From Parafrigoribacterium mesophilum (GTDB lineage: Bacteria; Actinomycetota; Actinomycetes; Actinomycetales; Microbacteriaceae), in NCBI RefSeq assembly GCF_039652555.1, contig NZ_JBDJAF010000002.1:186001-250000 (forward strand): a stretch of DNA of 64,000 bases. The letters are read 5' to 3'. The position numbers were made by a program, and so were the translations under genes. This document shows positions 36,449-43,612 of this stretch, one piece after another; positions within the stretch are counted from its first letter, which is position 1; each line of letters starts with the position of its first letter. The notes under the pieces were generated by a model. The model searched no databases and was not told the DNA's origin. It saw only the letters and a program-made list of their open reading frames with translations.

Positions 36449-37046
36449 TCGCCTCGAGCAGGTACATGACCCTTTCGACCGAGGTGATCTTGATCAGCGG
36501 CCCGTACAGCGCCATCGCATCCAGAGCCCGCTGGTGATCGATGTTGCTCAGGCCCGCGGTGGCGTCGGCGGGGACGCGCACGTGCACCCCCGCATCCGCG
36601 GCCGCGAGCGCCGTCGAGAGCACGCAGCAGTCGGTCGACACGCCGGCCAGCACGAACTCCCGGCTGCCGTTCGTCGCCGCTTCCAATTCCGGCCCCCACT
36701 TGCCGAAGGTCGACCGGTCCACGACCGTGTGGCCGTCGGTCGGGAATTCCGGGCTCATCTCATTGAGCTCCTTGGCGTCCAGCGCGAAGGGCCATTCCTC
36801 GTAATAGGCGCGCCAGGCGCCTTCCGGATGCGCCGGTGCGATGAAGCGCGTATAAACCACCCGCTCGCCGAACGCGTCGATCAACCGGTGAACGGCGGGC
36901 ACGATCGAGTCGAATCCCCGGGTGAACCAGCCGCTTTTCCGGTCGCCGAAGATCACCTGCATGTCGATCACCACGAGCCAGGGGTCCTCCGCGAACGGCG
37001 GCCAGGGTCGCGTCTCGACAGTGTGCTCGACGGGATCCATGGTCAT
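36435..37046 (-). CDS. Isochorismatase-like cysteine hydrolase
   Basis: A 203-residue hydrolase of the isochorismatase/amidase superfamily. The catalytic triad is visible: Asp in VVIDMQVIFGD, Lys in STFGKWGPE, and Cys in VSTDCCVLSTAL. The metal-binding D-x-H motif of nicotinamidases is not evident, so an amidase acting on a carbamoyl, ureido or similar amide is more likely than PncA. ATG 37046 has GGAGG 9 nt upstream and lies 1 nt after the permease stop. The longer frame to 37130 is inside the permease gene. Substrate unknown. Confidence 0.85.
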   Translation of the reverse strand: MTMDPVEHTVETRPWPPFAEDPWLVVIDMQVIFGDRKSGWFTRGFDSIVPAVHRLIDAFGERVVYTRFIAPAHPEGAWRAYYEEWPFALDAKELNEMSPEFPTDGHTVVDRSTFGKWGPELEAATNGSREFVLAGVSTDCCVLSTALAAADAGVHVRVPADATAGLSNIDHQRALDAMALYGPLIKITSVERVMYLLEANASA

Positions 37047-37047
37047 T

Positions 37048-38556
37048 TCACGACACCTCCTGGGCGGTCTCCCGCATCCGCTCGGGCAGTGCTTCCTGCG
37101 CTCGCACCATCCGGCGACCGAAGAGTACAACGCCGAGATATCCGACCACCAGGGCTACCAGAACGCCAAGATTTGCGAAGCCCCAGGTGCCGTCACGGCC
37201 GCCCAGGCCGAACGGCCCGAGCAGGTAGCCCTGCCAGTTCAGCCAGTCGATGCCGAACGGGTTGACCACCAGCCCCCAGCCGAGGAAGGTGCCCACGGCG
37301 AGGGTGATCAGCGCGAGCCAGTTGGCGGCGCCGTAGCGGCCCTTGGTGCGGAACAGGTCGGACTCGGAGTAGTCGGCGCGGCGCAGTGTCATGTCGGCCA
37401 GGAAGATGCCGCACCAGGCGGCGATCGGCACGCCGAGGGTGATCAAAAAGCCCTGGAACGGGCCGATGAAGCTGCCGGCGAAGAACACGATGTAGACGGT
37501 GCCGATGATCATGATCACCCCGTCGATGCCGGCGGCCACCGCCCGCGGCACCTTGAGCCCGGCCGACAGCAGGGCGATCCCGGAGGAGTAGATGTCCAGC
37601 ACGGCGCCGCCGATCAGGCCGAGCACGGCGACGATCGCGAACGGGATCAGGAACCACACCGGCAGGATGCTGGTGAGCGCGCCGATCGGGTCGCCTCCGA
37701 TCGCGTCGCTGAGCTTGGTCGAGGATGCGGCCAGCAGCAACCCGAACACCACCAGGATCACCGGCGCCAGCGAGGCGCCGAACGTGGTCCAGCCCACCAC
37801 GCCGCGGCTGGAGGAGGCACGCGGCAGGTAGCGCGAGTAGTCGGCGGCGGCCTGCACCCAGCCGAGGCCGAAGCCGGTCATCATGAACACGAAGCCGCCG
37901 ATCAGCTGCTGGATACTGCCGTTCGGCACCGCGGCGACCGCCGCGAAGTCGATGTGGTTCCACACCAGCACGATGTACAACGCGGTGAGCACCGCGGTGA
38001 TGATCGTGATGGCCAGTTGCATCCGCATGATCAGGTGGAAGCCGAACACGCCGCCGCCGATGACCAGCAGCACCACGACGATGAGGGTGATGATCTTGGT
38101 CGGGGTGCCGCCGTCCAGGCCGAGTTCGCCGAAGACGGTGGAGGTGGCCAGCACCGCGAGGGACGCCAGCACGGTTTCCCAACCCACGGTGAGCAGCCAG
38201 GCGATCACGGAGGGCACCCGGTTGCCGTTCACGCCGAACGGGGCGCGGCTCAGCGTCAGGGTGGGGGCGGAGCCGCGCTTGCCGGCCAGCGAGATGAATC
38301 CGCAGAACAGGAACGACACGAAGATCCCGACGAGCGCCACCACGGTGGCCTGCCAGAACGAGATGCCGAATCCGAGCAGGAACGAGCCGTAGCTCACCCC
38401 GAGCACCGACACGTTGGCGGCGAACCACGGCCAGAACAAGGAGCGCGGATGCCCCTGGCGCTCGCTCTCGTCGATCGGGTTGAGCCCGTTGGTCTCCACC
38501 GCCAATGCCTGTTGCCTCACGGCGTCGGCGGGGCGGATGTCACTTGCAGTCGTCAT
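37048..38556 (-). CDS. NCS1-family nucleobase/cytosine permease
   Basis: Twelve-helix NCS1 transporter (502 aa) of the cytosine/purine/allantoin permease type. N-terminal landmarks are GLNPIDESERQGHPRSLFWPWFAANVS in short pieces (e.g. NPIDESER, PWFAANVSVLG), GKRGSAPTLTLSRAPFG near residue 95, and AADYSRYLPR near 240; these are NCS1 signature regions. It is first in the operon, with GAGG upstream of ATG 38556. Its substrate is likely the molecule handled by the cysteine hydrolase, ADP-ribosylglycohydrolase and PfkB kinase that follow. Confidence 0.88.
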   Translation of the reverse strand: MTTASDIRPADAVRQQALAVETNGLNPIDESERQGHPRSLFWPWFAANVSVLGVSYGSFLLGFGISFWQATVVALVGIFVSFLFCGFISLAGKRGSAPTLTLSRAPFGVNGNRVPSVIAWLLTVGWETVLASLAVLATSTVFGELGLDGGTPTKIITLIVVVLLVIGGGVFGFHLIMRMQLAITIITAVLTALYIVLVWNHIDFAAVAAVPNGSIQQLIGGFVFMMTGFGLGWVQAAADYSRYLPRASSSRGVVGWTTFGASLAPVILVVFGLLLAASSTKLSDAIGGDPIGALTSILPVWFLIPFAIVAVLGLIGGAVLDIYSSGIALLSAGLKVPRAVAAGIDGVIMIIGTVYIVFFAGSFIGPFQGFLITLGVPIAAWCGIFLADMTLRRADYSESDLFRTKGRYGAANWLALITLAVGTFLGWGLVVNPFGIDWLNWQGYLLGPFGLGGRDGTWGFANLGVLVALVVGYLGVVLFGRRMVRAQEALPERMRETAQEVS

Positions 38557-38573
38557 GAGAGCCTCTCAGAGGG

Positions 38574-38603
38574 GGTAGACCTGTTCAGACCTGTCCAGCA
38601 CAA
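38574..38603 (-). promoter_or_regulatory. Promoter and candidate GntR operator of the NCS1 operon
   Basis: On the minus strand TTGTGC (38598-38603) is a -35, and about 17-18 bp later GTCTACC is a poor -10. Between them lie two tandem 10-mers, on the plus strand AGACCTGTTC (38577-38586) and AGACCTGTCC (38587-38596). A protein bound there would block the polymerase. Confidence 0.45.
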
Positions 38604-38772
38604 GCTAGCGGCATCCGGGTTGCCCTGTCAACGGGGTTCGGTGCCCCGTGATCGAACCCGGCCACGCTGACGACGCGGCATTTTGTGAACCATGCGGCTG
38701 CTGTAACCACCGCATCGTCGACAAACCACCGCGTCGTGGTGTCAAGCCGGCGAACCCGGGCACGTTGCCCCG

Positions 38773-38778
38773 TACCCT
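38773..38778 (+). promoter_or_regulatory. -10 element of birA, leaderless promoter
   Basis: TACCCT is followed by 6 nt (GGAGGC) and ATG 38785. The GGAGG is only 1 nt from the start, too close to work as a normal ribosome site. Confidence 0.45.
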
Positions 38779-38784
38779 GGAGGC

Positions 38785-39591
38785 ATGGACCTTCCGCTCA
38801 GCACGCCGCTCGTGCCCCGGCTCGTAGCGCTCGAGCAGTGCGACTCGACCAACAGCGAACTGGGCGCCCGCGCCACCGGCGGTCAGGAACCCGAGTTCTC
38901 CACCGTGGTCACGGCCAACCAGACCCGGGGACACGGCAGGCTGGGCCGCATCTGGGTCGCCCCGCCCGGGCAGACCCTCGCGGTGTCGGTGCTGGTGACT
39001 CCCGTGCAGTCGAGTGGTGAAGCGCTGGGCCTCGAGCACTACGGATGGCTGCCGCTGCTGGCGGGGCTGGCCATGACGCGCGCCGTGGTCGGACTGCTGG
39101 CCACGACGCCCCCTGAGCGTGTCGAAGGGCGCCCCACCGTCACCCTCAAGTGGCCCAACGACGTGCTGATCGACGGCCGCAAAGTGGCCGGCCTGCTGGC
39201 CGAGCTGCTCCCCGACGGCCACGGCGTCGTGCTGGGCGCCGGGCTCAACCTCGCGATCCCGGCCACCGAATTGCCGACCCCGGCCGCTACCTCGCTCACC
39301 CTGCACGGGGTGGCGCCCGAGGGCATCCTCGACGCCGCGTTGTCCGCTTATCTGCGTGAACTGCGCGACCTTTACGCGCAGTTCCTTCGGGACGGCAGCG
39401 CCGGCATCCGCACGCAGGTCAGCGCCGCGTGCGGCACCCTCGGGAAACAGGTGAAAGTGGAGTTGCCCGGCGGCGAGATCCTCACCGGCACCGCGGTCGA
39501 CATCGACGAATCCGGGCGGCTGCGTATCAAGACGGCAACGGATGCGCCGCTCACGGCTGTCGCCGCCGGCGACGTCACGCACGTGCGGTAA
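38785..39591 (+). CDS. birA: Biotin-[acetyl-CoA-carboxylase] ligase
   Basis: Attaches biotin to the Lys of the AccA biotinyl domain (EAMKMEQP at the AccA C-terminus). The 268-residue protein is the short, non-repressor type: no N-terminal DNA-binding domain. The biotinyl-AMP site GHGRLGRIWVAPPGQ is at about residue 52, KWPNDVLIDGRKVAG near 122 holds the catalytic Lys, and GLNLAIP near 153 follows. The C-terminal SH3-like domain (GTAVDIDESGRLRIKT) is complete. It lies with the acc genes and purK, as in other actinobacteria. Confidence 0.93.
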   Translation: MDLPLSTPLVPRLVALEQCDSTNSELGARATGGQEPEFSTVVTANQTRGHGRLGRIWVAPPGQTLAVSVLVTPVQSSGEALGLEHYGWLPLLAGLAMTRAVVGLLATTPPERVEGRPTVTLKWPNDVLIDGRKVAGLLAELLPDGHGVVLGAGLNLAIPATELPTPAATSLTLHGVAPEGILDAALSAYLRELRDLYAQFLRDGSAGIRTQVSAACGTLGKQVKVELPGGEILTGTAVDIDESGRLRIKTATDAPLTAVAAGDVTHVR

Positions 39592-39600
39592 GAAGGAGAC

Positions 39601-40137
39601 ATGTCTTCCCCGGCCCCGGATCCCGAGCGGATCGTCGCCCGACTCCGCCCGCACGGCCGGGTGCTGTTCTGGCCGTCGCTGATCCTCATCGCGGCCACCA
39701 CGGCGATGGCTTACTTCACCGGCAACTTACCGGAGGCCTGGGAGAACATCGCGGTGTTCGGCGGGGGAGTGCTGGCGATCCTGGTGCTTTGGCTCCTGCC
39801 GCTGGTGGCCTGGCTGGGCACCCGTTACATCATCACCACCCGCCGCATCGTGTTGCGACACGGCTTCTTCGTGCGCATCCGACAGGAGTTGCTGCACAGC
39901 CGCGGCTACGACATCGTGGTGCGCAAGAACGCGCTGCAGAGCCTGTTCGGCAGCGGCGACGTGCGCATCAACACCGGTCTGGAGCATCCTGTGGTGCTGC
40001 GCGATGTGCCGAACGCCGACCTGGTTCAGGGCGTGCTGCACGACCTGATGGAACGCAGCCTCAATCCCATTGCGGCCCGTCGGCAGGCGGAGTCCGCAGG
40101 GGCACCGGACGAGACCCGAGTGTGGGGCGTTCGCTGA
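39601..40137 (+). CDS. Membrane protein with bacterial PH (bPH2) domain
   Basis: A 178-residue protein with two membrane helices (residues ~24-42 and 50-72) followed by a bacterial pleckstrin-homology domain: RYIITTRRIVLRHGFF near residue 75 and GDVRINTG near 118 are typical of YdbS-like proteins. Function is unknown. AAGGAG lies upstream of ATG 39601 and the gene is 9 nt after birA, so they are co-transcribed. Its last 25 codons overlap the convergent GtrA gene by 77 bp. The position between birA and gtrA/purK is conserved in actinobacteria. Confidence 0.82.
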   Translation: MSSPAPDPERIVARLRPHGRVLFWPSLILIAATTAMAYFTGNLPEAWENIAVFGGGVLAILVLWLLPLVAWLGTRYIITTRRIVLRHGFFVRIRQELLHSRGYDIVVRKNALQSLFGSGDVRINTGLEHPVVLRDVPNADLVQGVLHDLMERSLNPIAARRQAESAGAPDETRVWGVR

Positions 40138-40615
40138 GCACTGCGGATTCGAGCACTGCGGATTCCACGGCGCTCGCCGACCGAGGCCGGGTGCGTTTCG
40201 GACTGAACACCCACACCCGGTAGAGCCAGAACCGGAACGCGGTGCCCAGCGCGAGCCCGACCACGTTGGTGGAGATGTTGTCGGCCAGCAGCGAGGTGTA
40301 CCCGAGCAGGTAGTGCGACACCCACAGGCAGCCGAGCCCGATGGCCATGCCGCCCAGGCTCACCACGACGAAGTCGATGCCTTCACGCACCATCTCGGGG
40401 CGGCGCTCGCGGCCGAAGGTCCAGTACCGGTTGCCGATCCAGTTCGCGATGATCGCCAGCGCGGTGGAGATCACCTTCGCATAGACCGGGCCCTCGTGCA
40501 CCGCCGACGGTTCGAACACGGTCAGCCGCAGCAGATTGAACACCCCAACGTCAATCACGAGCCCGACCGCGCCGACGAGCCCGAACCGCACCAGCTGGGT
40601 GATCAGCGCCCGCAT
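40061..40615 (-). CDS. GtrA-family membrane protein 1
   Basis: Four-helix GtrA-like protein (184 aa), thought to flip or help export lipid-linked sugars for surface glycans. The core runs from LVRFGLVGAVGLVIDVGVFN to FRFWLYRVWVF, with the conserved ANWIGNRYWTF motif near residue 62. The C-terminal 50 residues are hydrophilic and include a repeated ESAVLESAVLSE from a 15-bp tandem duplication. GAGGGGAAGC precedes ATG 40615. A paralog lies at 44565-45116. The 3' end overlaps the PH gene antisense. Confidence 0.88.
   Translation of the reverse strand: MRALITQLVRFGLVGAVGLVIDVGVFNLLRLTVFEPSAVHEGPVYAKVISTALAIIANWIGNRYWTFGRERRPEMVREGIDFVVVSLGGMAIGLGCLWVSHYLLGYTSLLADNISTNVVGLALGTAFRFWLYRVWVFSPKRTRPRSASAVESAVLESAVLSERPTLGSRPVPLRTPPADGPQWD
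40136..40165. repeat. 15-bp tandem duplication
   Basis: GAGCACTGCGGATTC occurs twice head to tail (40136-40150, 40151-40165), starting in the PH-protein stop codon. In the GtrA gene it adds the repeated SAVLE residues. Confidence 0.85.
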
Positions 40616-40624
40616 GCTTCCCCT

Positions 40625-40651
40625 CGGTTCGATACGCCAAGCTCGATACGC
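40625..40651. repeat. Fragment of the TTCGATACGCC palindrome family
   Basis: CGGTTCGATACGCCAAGCTC then GATACGC, upstream of the GtrA gene, matches one arm of the repeats at 9657 and 11208. Confidence 0.5.
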
Positions 40652-40756
40652 AAAGATGGATCAGTGCGGTTCGCAGTCTAACCGCAGCGAACTTGACGCA
40701 TCCTGTCACCAAGCAGTGTCTTGCCTGGACGGGACCAAGGAACAAGGAGTGAACGG

Positions 40757-41890
40757 ATGATTGTCGGAGTGATCGGCGGAGGCCAACTGGCCCGGATGAT
40801 GATTCCCCCGGCGGTCAACTTGGGGCTGGAGTTGCGGGTCTTCGCCGAGACCGAAGGGGAATCCGCGGGGCTGGCCACCACGACGGTCGGCGACTTCCGC
40901 AACGCGCAGGAGGTCCTCGCGTTTGCGCAGGGCGTGGACGTGATCACCTTCGACCATGAGCACGTGCCGCAGTCGGTGCTGGCCGAGCTCGTCGCCGCCG
41001 GCGTCGCGGTGCGTCCGGGGCCGGAGGCGCTGCTCTACGCGCAGGACAAGCTGCTGATGCGCCGGCGGCTGACCGAGCTGGGCGTTCCGGTGCCGGACTG
41101 GGCGGCGGTGGAGAGCGCCGAGGAGCTGGGCGCGTTCCTGGCCGACCACGGCGGCCACGCGGTGGTCAAGCCGGCCCGGGGCGGCTACGACGGGCACGGG
41201 GTACGGGTGGTGGCCGACGCGCATGACGCGGACGACTGGTTCACCACCCTCGCCGAGGACGCCAACGGCGGCGCCCTGCTGGTGGAGGAATTCGTCGAGT
41301 TTCAGCGTGAACTGGCGCAGCTGGTGGCGCGCCGCCCCTCGGGGGAGATCGTGGCCTGGCCGGTAGTGGAGAGCGTGCAGCGCGACGGGATGTGTGTCGA
41401 GGTGATCGCGCCGGCACCGTCGTCCGCGGTGCGAGTGGCCGACGCGGCATCCGACATCGCCTACACGGTGGCCGACAAGCTCGGCGTGACCGGCGTTCTC
41501 GCGGTCGAACTGTTCGAGACGACGGATGCCCGCCTGCTCGTCAACGAATTGGCGATGCGCCCGCATAACACCGGCCATTGGACCATCGACGGCTCGACCA
41601 CCAGCCAGTTCGAACAGCACCTGCGCGCCGTGCTCGACCTGCCGCTGGGCGCGACCGGATTCCGGGAGCCGTGGTCGGTGATGGTGAACGTGCTCGGCGG
41701 CCCGCCCTCTGGCATTCTCACCGATCGGTACGCCGCGGCGCTGCGCGGCCGGCCCACGGTGAAGGTGCACAACTACGGCAAGGCCGCCAGACCCGGCCGC
41801 AAGGTCGGCCACGTCACGGCGACCGGAGACGACTTGGACACGGTCGCGTTCGAGGCCCGCGCGGCGGCGGCGGCGTTCACCGCCCCCTGA
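40757..41890 (+). CDS. purK: N5-carboxyaminoimidazole ribonucleotide synthase
   Basis: ATP-grasp enzyme (377 aa) that makes N5-CAIR from AIR, ATP and bicarbonate in purine synthesis; PurE then rearranges it. N-terminal VIGGGQLARMM is the family start, FDHEHVP near residue 68, PARGGYDGHG near 142 is the ATP-grasp loop, and NELAMRPHNTGHWTIDG near 265 is the conserved C-half motif. ATG 40757 has AAGGAG 8 nt upstream. In many actinobacteria purE is next; here an inverted-repeat element, a kinase/aldolase pair and a GtrA gene separate them. Confidence 0.94.
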   Translation: MIVGVIGGGQLARMMIPPAVNLGLELRVFAETEGESAGLATTTVGDFRNAQEVLAFAQGVDVITFDHEHVPQSVLAELVAAGVAVRPGPEALLYAQDKLLMRRRLTELGVPVPDWAAVESAEELGAFLADHGGHAVVKPARGGYDGHGVRVVADAHDADDWFTTLAEDANGGALLVEEFVEFQRELAQLVARRPSGEIVAWPVVESVQRDGMCVEVIAPAPSSAVRVADAASDIAYTVADKLGVTGVLAVELFETTDARLLVNELAMRPHNTGHWTIDGSTTSQFEQHLRAVLDLPLGATGFREPWSVMVNVLGGPPSGILTDRYAAALRGRPTVKVHNYGKAARPGRKVGHVTATGDDLDTVAFEARAAAAAFTAP

Positions 41891-41930
41891 CCCGTTGCAA
41901 CCGCGGAAGGTCTTACCGGAATGCGCCCTC

Positions 41931-42037
41931 CTTTCATTATTCAGGACGTCGTGTGACCAACGTGGCTGACGGGTCGAATGATGACCACACCGGCCACAAC
42001 GGCATCACTGGTCACACCACCTCCTGAATAATGGAAC
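41931..42037. repeat. 107-bp inverted-repeat element, copy E
   Basis: Left end CTTTCATTATTCAGGACG; the right end, read inward, has CATTATTCAGGAGG, with its last bases changed (GTTC instead of CTTT). The arms match on to GTGTGACCA, about 26 bp. It lies between purK and the FGGY kinase gene, at the point where the purK-purE linkage is broken. Confidence 0.85.
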
Positions 42038-42088
42038 GGCGCGGGCCTCCAGGAGCGAAGCGGTGCCGCCGGTCAGTGCCGTGGCGAA

Positions 42089-42094
42089 CATACT
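42089..42094 (+). promoter_or_regulatory. -10 element of the FGGY kinase gene, leaderless promoter
   Basis: CATACT is followed by 6 nt (GGAGGG) and GTG 42101. The purine-rich gap is too close to be a normal ribosome site. Confidence 0.4.
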
Positions 42095-42100
42095 GGAGGG

Positions 42101-43612
42101 GTGAACCAGTCCCGTCGACCGACGGTGAAAGCGGCCACGACGGCGCTCGGCATCGACATCGGCAGCACCAATACCAAGGTCGCGGTGATCCGGGTGGACG
42201 CCTCGGTCACCGAACTCAGCGTGCAATCATCACCGACTCCGCGCGACGCCTCCAGCCTCATCGACACCGTGCTGCGACTGATCAGCGCTGCGCTCGCCGC
42301 CACGGGTGCCCGGCCGGAAGTGGTCGGAATCGCCTCCATGGCCGAAACCGGCGTGCCGCTCGATGCCGCCGGTGACCCGTTGACCGCTCTGCTGCGTTGG
42401 GACGGGACAACCGGTTCGAGGGCCGCCGACCACCTGTTCGACCGGCTCGGCCGCCGGGAGCTGTTCGCGGCCACCGGAGTGCCGGCCAGCGCGAAGGCTC
42501 CGCTGGCGATCTGGGCCGGCATTCGCCAGGAGCAGCCGCAGCTCTGGTCCGCCATGGCGCACTGGGCGGGGATGTGCGACCTCATCGGGTGGGCGTTGAC
42601 CGGCGAGCTGGGCACCGACCACACCCTCGCCGGACGCACCATGGCCTACCGGCTGCCCGCGGCATCCGCGTCGTTGTCGCGCGAGTTCGACGACGCTCTG
42701 CTCGCCGAGGCCGGGATGCCGGTGGCGCGGCTGCCGAGGATCCTGCTGCCGGGCGAGATCCTGGGCTTCGTCACTCCGACCGCCGCGACGAGCAGCGGCC
42801 TGGTCGCCGGCACGCCGGTGATCATCGCCGGCCACGATCACGCGGTGGGCAGCTGGGCGGCCGGGGTTCGTAGCCCGGGCGACGCCGCGGACTCGGTCGG
42901 CACCGCCGAGGCGCTCGTTCGCGTGCTGGGTGCGCCGGTCGACCGCGCCGAGGTCGCCGGATGCGGCATGAGCCTCACCCGCTCGGTGACCGGCACCCAC
43001 GAGTGCCTGCTCGCCGCATCCTCCAGCGCCGGATCGTTCCTGCGCTGGTGGTTCCGCACCCACCTCGGCGGGGCCGAACCGACGCGACTGCTCGCCGCCG
43101 GCGACTACCTCGACCCAGATCCGACCGGACTGCTCGTGCTGCCCTATCTGCGCGGCAGGCAGACCCCGGTGCCGGACCCGGATGCGACCGTGCAGCTGCT
43201 CGACGTCCACGGCGCCGCGGTGGCGCCGGGAACCCGCCCGCAGGCCGAGCTGGTCCGCGCCGCCTTCGAGGGCCTGTCGCTGCAGCTGCGCTGGATGGAC
43301 GACGAGCAGCGTCGCCTGGCCGGCCACCCCGAGCCCGGCGCCATCGTCGTGCTGGGCGGCAACGTTGACCGGCACTGGACCAGGATCAAGGCGGCGGTGC
43401 TGCCCGGGGCGGTGAGCTCGGTGGCGGCGCGGGAGCCGGTGGCCGCCGGCGCTGCGCTGCTCGCGCTCGCCCGGCTGCATCCACGGGCGCAGTTCCCTAC
43501 CCTGCCCGCCGTGCCCGAGCCGCACCACGGCACCGACCGCTACCGCGCCGTGTTTGACGCGTTCGTTGTCACGGCCGCCCGCACACCCACCCCAGTCATC
43601 GGAGAGAAATGA
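42101..43612 (+). CDS. FGGY-family carbohydrate kinase
   Basis: Sugar kinase of 503 residues with the two-domain actin-like fold. The N-terminal phosphate loop is ALGIDIGSTNTKVAVI near residue 16, and the catalytic Asp is probably in AGHDHAVG near 245. The C-domain phosphate motif is VLGGNVDRH near 430. It is an uncommon branch and the substrate is not clear; a ketose or ketose derivative is expected because the coupled downstream gene is a YihT-like aldolase. The GTG 42101 start has a -10 hexamer 6 nt upstream. Its stop overlaps the aldolase start (ATGA). Confidence 0.85.
   Translation: MNQSRRPTVKAATTALGIDIGSTNTKVAVIRVDASVTELSVQSSPTPRDASSLIDTVLRLISAALAATGARPEVVGIASMAETGVPLDAAGDPLTALLRWDGTTGSRAADHLFDRLGRRELFAATGVPASAKAPLAIWAGIRQEQPQLWSAMAHWAGMCDLIGWALTGELGTDHTLAGRTMAYRLPAASASLSREFDDALLAEAGMPVARLPRILLPGEILGFVTPTAATSSGLVAGTPVIIAGHDHAVGSWAAGVRSPGDAADSVGTAEALVRVLGAPVDRAEVAGCGMSLTRSVTGTHECLLAASSSAGSFLRWWFRTHLGGAEPTRLLAAGDYLDPDPTGLLVLPYLRGRQTPVPDPDATVQLLDVHGAAVAPGTRPQAELVRAAFEGLSLQLRWMDDEQRRLAGHPEPGAIVVLGGNVDRHWTRIKAAVLPGAVSSVAAREPVAAGAALLALARLHPRAQFPTLPAVPEPHHGTDRYRAVFDAFVVTAARTPTPVIGEK

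Noticed and set aside
36922..38670. 582-codon frame opposite the NCS1 permease
   Set aside because: Antisense to a membrane protein gene; translation is His/Glu/Asp-rich, the usual mirror of hydrophobic codons.
19655..42037. The five inverted-repeat copies as a CRISPR array or as ordinary terminators
   Set aside because: They are kilobases apart, so not an array. They occur upstream of promoters as well as after genes, lack T-tracts, and have a fixed length, so a simple terminator role does not explain them.
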